A stretch of 64,000 bases of DNA from BOG-1112 sp964611335. GTDB lineage: Bacteria; Bdellovibrionota_B; Oligoflexia; Oligoflexales; Bog-1112. Made by a program: the position numbers and the translations under genes. The stretch covers positions 248,001 to 312,000 of the forward strand of contig CAZSXR010000003.1 in the NCBI GenBank assembly GCA_964611335.1, in the 5' to 3' direction. Positions 16,087 through 25,223 of the stretch are shown in pieces. The notes under the pieces are model-generated. The model was not told the origin of the DNA. It saw only the letters and a list, made by a program, of their open reading frames with translations, and did no database searches. Positions within the stretch are counted from its first letter, which is position 1. Each line of letters opens with the position of its first letter.

Positions 16087-17967
16087 ATGAGAGATCGAGT
16101 TTTATGGATATTTTTTATAGGTTTACTTTTGATGGTTTCTTGTATTCATCAGAGCAAAGGTGATGACGCGGAACCTAGAAAAAAAGTGAATGAAGAGAAA
16201 GCGAACGAAACAAAATCCGAAGTTAGCGAAGAAGAAAAGACAGCTCTCGCGAGTTGTTTTGAAAGTCTTTGTCCTCATATTCGATATGACAGTTGGGGCG
16301 CTTTGTTTAAGAAAATTGCTGAGGCGCCTCCTTTGGATGATAAGTCAGAACTTTCTCATCTATATGCTGAGTTGCAATCAGAGGAATTGAATTTATTAAA
16401 CACAAGACTTGAAGTGATTAAGAAAGCTGATTTGTCACTTCTCAATGGCCTTAGTAAGGAAGAACAGCTTGCGGCTCTCTTCGGAATCTATATTCGAGTC
16501 TTTGCCGAAAGTATAAAAGATTTTTCAACATTTGTCAGAGATCATACTACCATCTTTTCTTTTGTTCTCAAAACTCCTGAAGTTTATGAAAAGAGTGAAT
16601 TCCCAACTTCGACTCATTTAGTAAATAACTATATGAATTCAAACGAGGCTATCATCAGCGCGATAGGCGATATTGCTTGGCTGACCGGTGGCTACAAAAA
16701 TAATGTGTATACATTTTCTCACCGAAAATATGGAACTTATGAAAGAGCTATTGGGGTTGAAAAACAGATGGCTATAGATTCAGCAAAGCTTCTCGCAAGT
16801 TTTTCACCGAGTATACGTAAATTTTTTGAAAAGCAGTCCTTTGAAAAAGGTATGGCAAAATTGCGCCTTAATAAGACAATCAGTAATGAAGATTTAATAC
16901 AACATTACGCTGGTTCCAGACAGATTCTTATTTTTTCTCTACTTAAAAAAATGGTTAAAGATGCAGAACTCGATTTTTCAGAAGATTTTAAGGCTCATTT
17001 ATCCAAGATCGATAAGGAATGGTTAACTACACAAATCGAAAGTTTAAAGGATTCTTTAAAAGAGAGTAGAGAAGAATTTTTAAGTCTAATGGGTGCTTAT
17101 TTTGAAGCTTATCCCACAAAAAAGTATAGAGATGATTTTGATCTCTCTATGCTTCAAGTTAAAAAAGATATTGTCGAACATCTTCCAAAACTTGTTTCGG
17201 GAAGGCTTGTTTCGAAAATTAACAATAAGATTGAAAATATTCATATTTTTCCTCCAAAAACTCGCGACGAGTTGATTGCTGTTATGGCCCAGCAGATCCG
17301 GGATAAAATTGGTTTTATCAGAAAGGAGTTAGCTCAAATTAAAAGCTCTCCACTTCGCCAACTGGAAGTTGTCGCAGCCTACGAGAATAATGAGAAAGAC
17401 GTCGAGGACTTTAAAAAAAGTTTGGATTTTATAAAAATTAATGAAGATTTGAGAACGAATCTTTTTGTCTCGGACGTAGCGTATTCTTGGACATCTCTAA
17501 TCGGAGCGAGTTGGATGAGCTTACAATCTGAAGGTGGAATCTCTGTGCTGCGACATGAATTAGGACATAAAGTTTTTGCTATTATTCAAGAAGTGGGTTT
17601 TGAAAATTCTGTTGAAAATGCAAAGATGACAAAAATTACAAGATGTCTTAATTCTATGCATAAAGAAAGATCAGACTTTTTTCAAAACCCCATATCTGCT
17701 TTGCAAGTTGGATTCTACCTTGAAGAAGATTTTGCAGATTTCATAGCGTATTCTACAGGCTCTCATGATCCTGCTAATTTAGCTTGTTTTATTCACCAGG
17801 ATAGAGACAGAACTTTCTTTAATGAAGATCCAACGGACCCTCACTCTTCACTTATCTTTCGGGTTCTTCATCATAACGCTATCGTTGGATCTCCACTTCC
17901 TGAACAGTGCTCAAGCTATTTGCAGAAGTATCATCCAGATATTGAATTCAAAAACTGCGCTCTTTAA
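16087..17967 (+). CDS. Lipoprotein zinc metallopeptidase (HExxH ... EEDxAD), unknown target
   Basis: The 626-residue protein starts with a lipoprotein signal (WIFFIGLLLMVSC, acylated Cys near residue 19). A charged Lys/Glu linker and a long helical region follow. Near the C-terminus is HELGH (His490-His494), followed about 52 residues later by EEDFAD (Glu546-Asp551). This is the gluzincin arrangement of two His and a downstream Glu binding zinc, and resembles the DUF4344-type putative metallopeptidases. I chose ATG 16087 because GAGGGA lies six bases upstream and it gives a clean signal; ATG 16060 is an alternative. A terminator follows, then an AAA+ gene in the same direction. It should act on the periplasmic or outer-membrane surface. 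Confidence 0.75.
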   Translation: MRDRVLWIFFIGLLLMVSCIHQSKGDDAEPRKKVNEEKANETKSEVSEEEKTALASCFESLCPHIRYDSWGALFKKIAEAPPLDDKSELSHLYAELQSEELNLLNTRLEVIKKADLSLLNGLSKEEQLAALFGIYIRVFAESIKDFSTFVRDHTTIFSFVLKTPEVYEKSEFPTSTHLVNNYMNSNEAIISAIGDIAWLTGGYKNNVYTFSHRKYGTYERAIGVEKQMAIDSAKLLASFSPSIRKFFEKQSFEKGMAKLRLNKTISNEDLIQHYAGSRQILIFSLLKKMVKDAELDFSEDFKAHLSKIDKEWLTTQIESLKDSLKESREEFLSLMGAYFEAYPTKKYRDDFDLSMLQVKKDIVEHLPKLVSGRLVSKINNKIENIHIFPPKTRDELIAVMAQQIRDKIGFIRKELAQIKSSPLRQLEVVAAYENNEKDVEDFKKSLDFIKINEDLRTNLFVSDVAYSWTSLIGASWMSLQSEGGISVLRHELGHKVFAIIQEVGFENSVENAKMTKITRCLNSMHKERSDFFQNPISALQVGFYLEEDFADFIAYSTGSHDPANLACFIHQDRDRTFFNEDPTDPHSSLIFRVLHHNAIVGSPLPEQCSSYLQKYHPDIEFKNCAL

Positions 17968-18016
17968 CCAACTAATTTTCTGTATTTATTTCAATATAGT
18001 TACCTGAATTTATTAT

Positions 18017-18056
18017 GAAATTGACAAAACCCAGCGGTTCTGTCAATTTCTTTCTT
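18017..18056 (+). terminator. Intrinsic terminator after the metallopeptidase gene
   Basis: GAAATTGACA (18017-18026) pairs perfectly with TGTCAATTTC (18041-18050). An inner AACC/GGTT pairing lengthens the stem, and T-rich sequence follows. It lies about 50 bases after the stop at 17967 and before the AAA+ gene, so the two genes may be separate transcription units. Confidence 0.7.
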
Positions 18057-18095
18057 CACTCTACTTAAAATTTTACCAGTGCAGAGGAATTTTCC

Positions 18096-20198
18096 ATGAA
18101 ACTTCTAAAATCCTTTCCTATTATATTTTGTTTGTGTTTTTCCTTTTCCGTTCTTGCTTTGGACACAAAATATTTCCCTAGAGCATCTCAAGAATTCTAT
18201 GAATCTACCTGTTCTCTCTATCGTGAGAAGGGTATATCCGATCCTAAAGTTAAAGATCAATTTATGATCCAATCTTTTACAAATTACCATTCCCTTAAAG
18301 CTGAGACTAATGGTCTTTGGTTCCTTGCAGATCTCGGCGTTTTTTTCGCTCTGGGTGGTGTCTATCACGTTTGGAACTTGAATGAACAACGCGTTATGAC
18401 TCCCTTTCTTAGATCTTTCCTGAATTTTAGTGGTGTCATCATTAGTCCCTATGTCATTAGCAATCTGTTTTCTGATCGTATAAAGAAAAAGAGTGGGGAT
18501 TTTATTGAATATGCAAAATCCCAGATAGGGTGGAACGATCAAACGACTTATAATCCCTTCATCAATTTAGATACTCTTAGACTGCGATATGAATGTGTTC
18601 AAAACACACTCCCCCAATATGCAGTTGATTATTTTGAAAAGGTTTTTAATTTAGGCGTCACATATTTTTTTACATCTACTCTTGAAGAGATTGACTATAA
18701 AAAAGATAATTTCAGAAAATTTGAATCTGCTGTTAACAGTGCTTTGTCTCTTCCTTTTCAAACAAAAAAAATTGAATTAAACAAAGAATTATCGCAAAAA
18801 ATACAAGAAGTTCTAAAAGAATACGAACCTAGTATTCAAGAAGAAATGGTTAAGAAGACTTTAGAACTTGCTCTCAATTCTTCTGAAGGATCTTTTTCAA
18901 GCAAAAAACCAACCATTTATTTCCTCGGTGAAGCTGGTACAGGAAAAACTTATCTTGCTAAAGAATATGCAAAGTCCTTAGGTCTACTTTTAGTGGAAAT
19001 TCCTGTTGGTAAAGAACTTGAACAAGGCTCAGAAAATTATCGCAATTCTTATGGTTCAAGTGATTTTATAAATAAGCTTGCTTATTATGAAAAACCTGGA
19101 ATTATCACTTCCTCAATTATTAAAGCTATTACGGAGAATCCTGGGGTTCCTTTTTCGAATATGATATTTTTTATTGATGAAGTGGACAAAGCTTTAAATT
19201 CTTCTGGAATGTTTTCTAGTGGTGCTAGTGAAATGCTAACGCGCACTCTTTTAAAGATGCTGGACCCAGAGACCAAGACTTTTGCACTTGAAGAGTTAGG
19301 AATTGAAATAGACATTTCTTCTAGTCTCTTTATTTTAGCAGGTAATAAACCACTCAAAAATAAAGCGCTCTCAACAAGAATGAAAACCCTTGTGTTTCCT
19401 CCTTTTGCACTTGAGAAGAAACGCTCTATAGTTCTTAATTATTTTGAAAAATCAACTAAAGATAAAGGTGTAAAATTTGGAACAAGCGAACTGGCTTTTG
19501 TTAATAGGATGATCAACGAAGATCCAAATCCGGGTGTTAGAGCCCTTCTTTTAACGGTAAATGACTATATCAACCATCTTTTACTTATAGCAGCCAAGAG
19601 TGAATATTTTGAATGGTTAGAAACTAAAGACGAGTTTGATTTTAAAAAATCTCTCAGATCTTTTTCAAATCAACAGCAAGATGTTGAAAGTAGCCAGGAT
19701 GATAGTTCTGAATCTGAGGATGGAGAAAAAAAAGAGACAAGCTTTGATATCATTACAATGAACTTTGTGAAATTAATCGAAAATCCTCAGGTGTTTGATT
19801 CTATTCTTGAAGAGCAGATATATTTAGATCTTCTCGGAGATGAGAAAAGTATAGAACAAATATCTGCAATGGCAAATAGCACTCTTTTTACTCTTAACCA
19901 TCAGATAGATACGGGGGTTATGCCAAAAGAAGCCGAAATCTTAAAAATAGTTGATGATGAGGAGGACGCTGAAAGCGTAAAACTTTTAAGTAAAAAAATT
20001 ATCTCTTATCTGAAAAATCCGATAGCCTTCAACGCGACTGCTGTTGATGAGGCGTTTACAGCTATTGAAGAGAATGCTGATTTAGCTTTGTTTATGCAGA
20101 GTTTTGCAAAAGTGCTCTATGACAATTGCGTGTTGCATTCTAACGGATCCAACCGGACTCTCACAGAGATTTATGAGAAATTGAAAGCTGCAAACTAA
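18096..20198 (+). CDS. AAA+ ATPase (Lon-like module) with N-terminal export signal
   Basis: The 700-residue protein opens with a typical cleavable-looking signal (MKLLKSFPIIFCLCFSFSVL, then ALD) and has two further hydrophobic segments near residues 70-90 and 100-120. From about residue 270 it has a full AAA+ core: Walker A GEAGTGKT (278-285) and Walker B MIFFIDEVDKAL (Asp361-Glu362). LLKMLDPETK, AGNKPLKNKALSTRMK and NPGVRALLLTV correspond to Lon-type sensor-1 and arginine-finger regions. No Lon protease domain follows; the C-terminus is acidic and helical. AAA+ enzymes need ATP and are normally cytoplasmic, so the signal is odd; it might instead be a membrane anchor. GAGGA precedes the ATG. 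Confidence 0.75.
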   Translation: MKLLKSFPIIFCLCFSFSVLALDTKYFPRASQEFYESTCSLYREKGISDPKVKDQFMIQSFTNYHSLKAETNGLWFLADLGVFFALGGVYHVWNLNEQRVMTPFLRSFLNFSGVIISPYVISNLFSDRIKKKSGDFIEYAKSQIGWNDQTTYNPFINLDTLRLRYECVQNTLPQYAVDYFEKVFNLGVTYFFTSTLEEIDYKKDNFRKFESAVNSALSLPFQTKKIELNKELSQKIQEVLKEYEPSIQEEMVKKTLELALNSSEGSFSSKKPTIYFLGEAGTGKTYLAKEYAKSLGLLLVEIPVGKELEQGSENYRNSYGSSDFINKLAYYEKPGIITSSIIKAITENPGVPFSNMIFFIDEVDKALNSSGMFSSGASEMLTRTLLKMLDPETKTFALEELGIEIDISSSLFILAGNKPLKNKALSTRMKTLVFPPFALEKKRSIVLNYFEKSTKDKGVKFGTSELAFVNRMINEDPNPGVRALLLTVNDYINHLLLIAAKSEYFEWLETKDEFDFKKSLRSFSNQQQDVESSQDDSSESEDGEKKETSFDIITMNFVKLIENPQVFDSILEEQIYLDLLGDEKSIEQISAMANSTLFTLNHQIDTGVMPKEAEILKIVDDEEDAESVKLLSKKIISYLKNPIAFNATAVDEAFTAIEENADLALFMQSFAKVLYDNCVLHSNGSNRTLTEIYEKLKAAN

Positions 20199-21115
20199 GA
20201 TATTCCAAAAAGCAAAGACACCCATCCGTCTTTGCTTTCTTTGTTTTCAAGTCTGAATCCATTTTCTTTCGCAATTTGAATCATAGAGGCAGCTTGCTCT
20301 TCGACTAAACCGGAAAGGAGAATCTTCCCCTTTTTATTTAAGGCAGAACAGAACTGAGGAAGGAGAGGAGCAAGAACTTTGTAAAGAATATTTGCAACGA
20401 TAAGATCAAAACTTTGATCTTTAGGCAAAGTCCCTTCGAAGATTTGAAAAAGAACATGGTTCTGTGCTGCATTTAACTTCGCACCCACCATGGAATCTTT
20501 GTCTATATCACTTGCCCAAAGATTCTGTGCGCCAAGTTTAGCAAGTGCAATAGCAAGTATACCCGAACCGGTTCCTACATCGATGATAGAGATTTTTGAA
20601 AAGTCGAAGTTTTGTTTTGCAAGACTTTCAATTGCTTGCAAGCAGACTTGTGTCGAAGCATGCTGACCAGTTCCGAAGGCCATTCCAGGTTCTATGAAAA
20701 TCGTATGCTTAGAATCCTCTGGAAGAGCGCTTTCCCAAGGGGGAACTATGCGGAAAAGATCCGTAACTATGGGTTGAAAACTATCTTTCCAACCATTTTG
20801 CCAGGATTCGGTATCCATTGCGATCTGAACGAGTTCTATTTGCGAAGAGAATATTTTTGAAAGTTGAGATTTCAAATCTGAAATATAAGCTTCATCAAAA
20901 CTGCACAAAATAATAGGTGAAAAAGAACCTCCTTGTTCTGTATAAAAATCAGGTTCGGGAAGTCCGTATTCATGATCAAGATCCAGATTGTCAATCACAC
21001 CTTCGACAAAAGAATCTATACCCTTTTCTTGTAACCAAGAAATCACAGTTTCTTTTGTCTGAGAGCCTTCTTGAGAATGAGGGAATTTTATAGTCAGTTC
21101 AAAAGTTTTGTTCAT
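20195..21115 (-). CDS. prmA: Ribosomal protein L11 methyltransferase
   Basis: The 306-residue protein has the PrmA order: an N-terminal recognition domain, then the methyltransferase with PGMAFGTGQHASTQ (a family signature), the SAM loop DVGTGSGILAIALAKLGA, DIDKDSM and the catalytic-region NILYKVL. It methylates lysines and the N-terminus of ribosomal protein L11 in the cytoplasm. Its ATG overlaps the stop of the upstream Rsm22-like gene by four bases, pairing two ribosome-related methyltransferases. Its 3' end overlaps that of the AAA+ gene by four bases, convergently. Confidence 0.93.
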   Translation of the reverse strand: MNKTFELTIKFPHSQEGSQTKETVISWLQEKGIDSFVEGVIDNLDLDHEYGLPEPDFYTEQGGSFSPIILCSFDEAYISDLKSQLSKIFSSQIELVQIAMDTESWQNGWKDSFQPIVTDLFRIVPPWESALPEDSKHTIFIEPGMAFGTGQHASTQVCLQAIESLAKQNFDFSKISIIDVGTGSGILAIALAKLGAQNLWASDIDKDSMVGAKLNAAQNHVLFQIFEGTLPKDQSFDLIVANILYKVLAPLLPQFCSALNKKGKILLSGLVEEQAASMIQIAKENGFRLENKESKDGWVSLLFGIS

Positions 21116-22239
21116 GTTTTGATAACACCTTCAGGATAATCTTCCCCTCGGAGATGAACACCACCATGGGCAATCACAGGATCTTTTTTCTCAAGCTCTC
21201 CATCGGGTTTACAAAGCAAATAGGAGAAAGCTCTTTCTTCTTTGTATCGAGGGCGTCCCACAACTATGGCTTTTTGCTGAGGCTTGTGTGTCATACTTGC
21301 AAATAAAGCAGGGCTTACAAAAACATAAGCCGCACCTGCAATGAGAGTGCGGTCTATTTCTAGCATCTTGTCTATATGTTGGGCGTCGAGAGGGAGTTCT
21401 TCCGAAGAAAATTCGCTGTAGCACCAGTCTTTATCTCTTTGCAGCATGGGGCAGTTATCTTGGTGCGGACATGGATAGAGTGCAGTGAATCCCAATTCTG
21501 TCAACTCATCTCGAAGTTGCATTGCGGATCTTGCAGCAAAATCTTGTCCTGGTTCCATAACACTTACGAGAATTTTAGCATCGTGAGAGAGAAAGTGTTT
21601 GAGCAGTTCTCGAACTTTTTTCTGTGCTAATTTGTTCTTTTGAATTTCATTCCAAACATAACCCATTCCAACGACGATGAGTTCATCTGGAAAAACTTTA
21701 GGACTGGTATTTAAATCCTGAAGTCCCACTTTTCTTGGAAAGATTTTTACATTGTCAAATGCAAGTTTATCAAAAAATGTTTTGCATGCGTTGAGTAGCA
21801 AAGAATTTGTGTCATAAAGATAAACACGATTGCTTGCAAAAGAACTTGCATATTTTTCAATGAAAAATTGGGAAAGAGCACCACTTCCGCAGCCTAAATC
21901 CCAAACACTCAGTGAATTGGCCTTCGATTGATCAAGAGACCACTTCCATTTTTCCCCCACACGTTCGAATGTTTTTCCAAGACGGTAAATATTGGGAATG
22001 TGGAAACCGAGTAAGTAGGAGATTAAGTTTTCTTTGTGACTGAGTAAGTCGTAGGATAGTGCTTCGCGATCGCTAGTGAAGGCTTCGCGAAGTCGCATAA
22101 GATTCGCTTTTTCGATTTGTGCAAGTTTGCGAACCATTGCAGAAAGGTTCGGGTCGTCTTTATCTTTTTTAGAAAGACGGGAAAGTTCGAGCACTGTTTT
22201 TTGCCATGCTGCTAGCATTTTTTTAGAAATAGGTGTCAT
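21112..22239 (-). CDS. Rsm22/METTL17-family ribosome-associated methyltransferase-like protein
   Basis: The roughly 375-residue protein has a SAM-type loop DLGCGSGALSQFF. The family hallmark is a C-terminal cysteine cluster, YPCPHQDNCPMLQRDKDWC, followed by FSSEELPL; in METTL17/Rsm22 relatives such cysteines hold an iron-sulfur cluster. VSVMEPG, then R-x-L, is also typical. The proteins act in small-subunit assembly; in bacteria the role is poorly known. The start is ATG 22239 or GTG 22245; neither has a strong ribosome site. It is coupled to prmA by a 4-bp overlap. Confidence 0.83.
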   Translation of the reverse strand: MTPISKKMLAAWQKTVLELSRLSKKDKDDPNLSAMVRKLAQIEKANLMRLREAFTSDREALSYDLLSHKENLISYLLGFHIPNIYRLGKTFERVGEKWKWSLDQSKANSLSVWDLGCGSGALSQFFIEKYASSFASNRVYLYDTNSLLLNACKTFFDKLAFDNVKIFPRKVGLQDLNTSPKVFPDELIVVGMGYVWNEIQKNKLAQKKVRELLKHFLSHDAKILVSVMEPGQDFAARSAMQLRDELTELGFTALYPCPHQDNCPMLQRDKDWCYSEFSSEELPLDAQHIDKMLEIDRTLIAGAAYVFVSPALFASMTHKPQQKAIVVGRPRYKEERAFSYLLCKPDGELEKKDPVIAHGGVHLRGEDYPEGVIKT

Positions 22240-22305
22240 TTGCACGATTCTCTTGCTTGATATAGATTTTCATTTCTTTAAATGTTCAAGATGAAAGGAA
22301 ATGGG

Positions 22306-23490
22306 ATGAACGAGTCATTTTTACAGCATCTAGCGACAGAAACCGAGAAAATAAAACAAGCCGGTCTTTTTAAGAAGGAAAGGATCATCAGCTCCCCTCA
22401 AAGCTCTCATATCATCTGCGATGGAAAAGCCTTTCTTAACCTCTGTGCAAACAATTACCTCGGCCTTTGTGATAACAAAGATCTCATACAAAGTGCCCAA
22501 GATTCCTTGAAAAAATACGGTTTCGGTATGTCTTCTGTCCGTTTCATCTGTGGGACCCAGACTTTGCATAAAAGCTTAGAAGCAAGACTTAGTAAGTTTT
22601 TAGGAATGGAAGACACCATTCTTTATAGCTCCTGTTTTGATGCTAACGGCGGTCTTTTTGAAACCCTTCTGGGTCCTGAAGATGCTGTGATCTCCGACGA
22701 ACTCAATCATGCCAGCATTATAGACGGAATTCGTTTGTGCAAAGCTCAGCGTTTCAAATACCGCAACAACGATATGGCTGATTTAGAGGCCCAATTAAAA
22801 GCAGCTTCGTCTGCGCGCTTTAAACTGGTGGCTACAGATGGCGTTTTTTCAATGGATGGGATCTTAGCCAATCTTGAAAAAATAGTGGAAATAGCGGGCC
22901 GTTACGGCGCTATGGTGATGGTGGATGACTCCCATGCTGTTGGTTTTATGGGTGAGCATGGGCGAGGGACCCACGAACACTGCGGAGTGATGGGCAAGGT
23001 CGATATTATTACGGGAACTTTGGGAAAGGCGCTGGGAGGAGCTTCGGGGGGTTACATCAGTGCAAAGAAGGAGATTGTGGAATGGTTGAGGCAGAGGTCT
23101 CGGCCTTATTTGTTTTCGAATACTCTGGCTCCTGTGATTGCTGCGACTTCGTTGAAAGTTTTGGATCTGTTGGAAGACGGGAAGGAGCTTCGAAAAAAAC
23201 TTCATGAGAACTCACGATTCTTTAGAAAGAAAATGGAAGCACATGGCTTCCAATTAATTCCTGGTGAGCATCCTATTATTCCTGTGATGATGGGTGATGC
23301 AAGTCTTGCGCAAAAGATGGCAGAGGCTTTGTATGAAGAGGGAGTTTATGTAGTTGGTTTCTTTTTTCCAGTTGTTCCTCATGGAAAGGCACGTATACGT
23401 ACGCAGATTTCTGCAGCACATACCTTTGAAGATTTAGAAAGAGCAAGTGAGGCTTTTGCAAAAGTGGGGAGACGGTTGAAGGTTATTTGA
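22306..23490 (+). CDS. kbl: Glycine C-acetyltransferase (2-amino-3-ketobutyrate CoA ligase)
   Basis: The 394-residue PLP enzyme cleaves 2-amino-3-ketobutyrate with CoA to glycine and acetyl-CoA. Family stretches are FLNLCANNYLGLC, FGMSSVRFICGTQ, LHKSLEARLSKFLG, DELNHASIIDGIRL, VMVDDSHAVGFMG and the PLP-lysine region ITGTLGKALGGASGG. Similarity to Kbl holds through the C-terminus (VGFFFPVVPHGKARIRTQIS), which favours Kbl over 8-amino-7-oxononanoate synthase. ATG 22306 is preceded by AAAGGA; ATG 22282 is upstream but unneeded. Threonine dehydrogenase (tdh), its usual partner, is not next to it here. Confidence 0.92.
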   Translation: MNESFLQHLATETEKIKQAGLFKKERIISSPQSSHIICDGKAFLNLCANNYLGLCDNKDLIQSAQDSLKKYGFGMSSVRFICGTQTLHKSLEARLSKFLGMEDTILYSSCFDANGGLFETLLGPEDAVISDELNHASIIDGIRLCKAQRFKYRNNDMADLEAQLKAASSARFKLVATDGVFSMDGILANLEKIVEIAGRYGAMVMVDDSHAVGFMGEHGRGTHEHCGVMGKVDIITGTLGKALGGASGGYISAKKEIVEWLRQRSRPYLFSNTLAPVIAATSLKVLDLLEDGKELRKKLHENSRFFRKKMEAHGFQLIPGEHPIIPVMMGDASLAQKMAEALYEEGVYVVGFFFPVVPHGKARIRTQISAAHTFEDLERASEAFAKVGRRLKVI

Positions 23491-23513
23491 TTTAAAATGT
23501 TTTGGAGGCTTAA

Positions 23514-23924
23514 GTGTTAAGGATTTTCATATTTCTTGTCGCATTTTTTTTGAATTTTAATCTCATCGCCAAGTCGAATAACCAGGTGTATTTTTATCAA
23601 CCTGAAAAGGTAACGTTAAGTGGAAAATTATTTCAGAAAACCTATCCAGGTCCCCCAAACTATGAAAGTGTAAAAAATGGTGATGTTCCTGAGAAGGGGT
23701 GGTACTTGCAACTTGATAAAAAAATTGATGTTATAATAAACGAGAAGAAACGAGTACCAGAGAATACCAATGATGAAATTGAGAAGGGTGTTAACGTCAT
23801 TCAACTTGCTCTTCCCTATGAAAAATATGATGAATACATGAGGAAAAAGTCAAATTCAGGAATTTGGGTTCAGTTGGGTGGTACAGGATTAAATTTTGTC
23901 ACTTGCTCTCTTATATCCGCGTGA
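23514..23924 (+). CDS. Secreted DUF4431-like protein
   Basis: The 136-residue product starts at GTG 23514, with GGAGG five to six bases upstream. It has a signal peptide (LRIFIFLVAFFLNFNLIA) and a mature domain with VTLSGKLFQKTYPGPPNYES followed by GDVPEKGWYLQLDKKIDV and a VIQLAL strand. The GPPNYES plus W-x-L-x-L-D pattern recalls the DUF4431 family of small periplasmic proteins (from memory). It lies 23 bp after kbl and could be in its transcript. Function is unknown. Confidence 0.68.
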   Translation: MLRIFIFLVAFFLNFNLIAKSNNQVYFYQPEKVTLSGKLFQKTYPGPPNYESVKNGDVPEKGWYLQLDKKIDVIINEKKRVPENTNDEIEKGVNVIQLALPYEKYDEYMRKKSNSGIWVQLGGTGLNFVTCSLISA

Positions 23925-23932
23925 ATAAGCTT

Positions 23933-25093
23933 TTATTCAGAAAGGCCAAAGCTATGATAGTTTGTTCGTATAGAACTTGAAAAAGAGGTGCTTGATTCAG
24001 ATTCACCCGATTGAGAACTATTTGAAAAGTTTAAAAAAAGATTGATGGCTTCGATTTCATCTTCTGTATCGTCACTTTCAGTCACTTCTGTATCTTCTTC
24101 TTTGCCTTTGTCTGATTCTTCCTCTTCTGGTTGAAGTTCACGTGCTTGATGAAGAAGCAATTCTAATTGAGTGAGAAAAGAACCATTCACATTATCTATT
24201 CTTGCTTGTTCAATAATTTCGCGTAGATCTCTAAGAGAAAGGTTTAGAAGTATAAACTCTCTTGTGGATTCCGAGCAAAGAGAGAGAAATTCATAGAGTC
24301 GGATGAGCTTTTTAATATTCAAATTTTCTGCGGAGCTTAAAAATGTTGCTCCATTAAGAATTAAAACCTTCATAAGTGGTAGAAAGAAATCGTCATTTTC
24401 GATCCAAGAAAATTCCTGTCTCTCCTGTCTTTCGATATCCAAAATAGTATCTAAAATCATGTTTGCATCCTCCACAGAGAGGTTTGAAACTCGTGCAAAA
24501 GGATCTCTTCTGAGAAGGTCAGAAAGAATATCGAAGTAGACAAAATACGCGTTTCGCTGAGATCTTTTAGGATTCTCGCGCATAGACTGGAGCAAATTTT
24601 TAATAGCGAGAGAAATATGTTCGCGCAATAGATGGGTAGGAATATGCGCATTCGTAAGTATGTGTTGAACAATCTCATGTTCACCTATGACAATAGATTG
24701 TTGTAGCAAAAAAAGAATAGAAGCTATGTCGAGGCTTGTTATATCAGCCCCAAACTTCAAAAGGTGTCCTATGATTTTCATGGATTGTTTTGCATGGAAG
24801 CTTTTTATGTCGTTGCAAGTTAAAAATGCTTCAAAAGCAACTTGCAAAGGTGATTGTAACTGTGAGTTGAGTGTGTTCGGATTTACTCCGCCTTCAAGAA
24901 GAAGATGCTTCACGGTTTCTGCAAATTTTAACTCAATGGAAATGAATAATGCGTTTTGTGGATCGTGAATTTTAATGCGTTTAGTTTCTGGTTCGATGTT
25001 TTCCACATTTTCATCTCGGTTGTGTTTTCCTGCAAAAGCGTTCAAAGAACATAGGAGAGATAGAGTGTATACAAAAATCTTAAAAGCTTTCAT
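23933..25093 (-). CDS. Secreted ankyrin-like helical-repeat protein
   Basis: The 386-residue protein has a signal peptide (KIFVYTLSLLCSLNAFAGKH) and a bipartite basic stretch (PETKRIKIHDP). Degenerate ankyrin-type units follow: ALFISIELKFAETVKHLLLE, then GGVNPNTLNSQLQSPLQVAF, and later IIGHLLKFGADITSLDIA and VQHILTNAHIPTH. The C-terminal 90 residues are acidic and Ser-rich, without repeats. AAGGA lies upstream of ATG 25093. Exported ankyrin proteins often mediate protein-protein contact, including with hosts; a partner is not evident here. It converges with the DUF4431-like gene with eight bases between the stops. Confidence 0.6.
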   Translation of the reverse strand: MKAFKIFVYTLSLLCSLNAFAGKHNRDENVENIEPETKRIKIHDPQNALFISIELKFAETVKHLLLEGGVNPNTLNSQLQSPLQVAFEAFLTCNDIKSFHAKQSMKIIGHLLKFGADITSLDIASILFLLQQSIVIGEHEIVQHILTNAHIPTHLLREHISLAIKNLLQSMRENPKRSQRNAYFVYFDILSDLLRRDPFARVSNLSVEDANMILDTILDIERQERQEFSWIENDDFFLPLMKVLILNGATFLSSAENLNIKKLIRLYEFLSLCSESTREFILLNLSLRDLREIIEQARIDNVNGSFLTQLELLLHQARELQPEEEESDKGKEEDTEVTESDDTEDEIEAINLFLNFSNSSQSGESESSTSFSSSIRTNYHSFGLSE

Positions 25094-25223
25094 AGCCCGT
25101 GTCCTTAAAGAAAAATAAAGTGATGAATCTGCTCTTTGTAGCAAAAAGAAATTAAGAAGCAATGTAAAACTATATAGGTATTAAATCCCAACAAGTTAGA
25201 CTGTCTAAGAGTATTAAAGAGAT

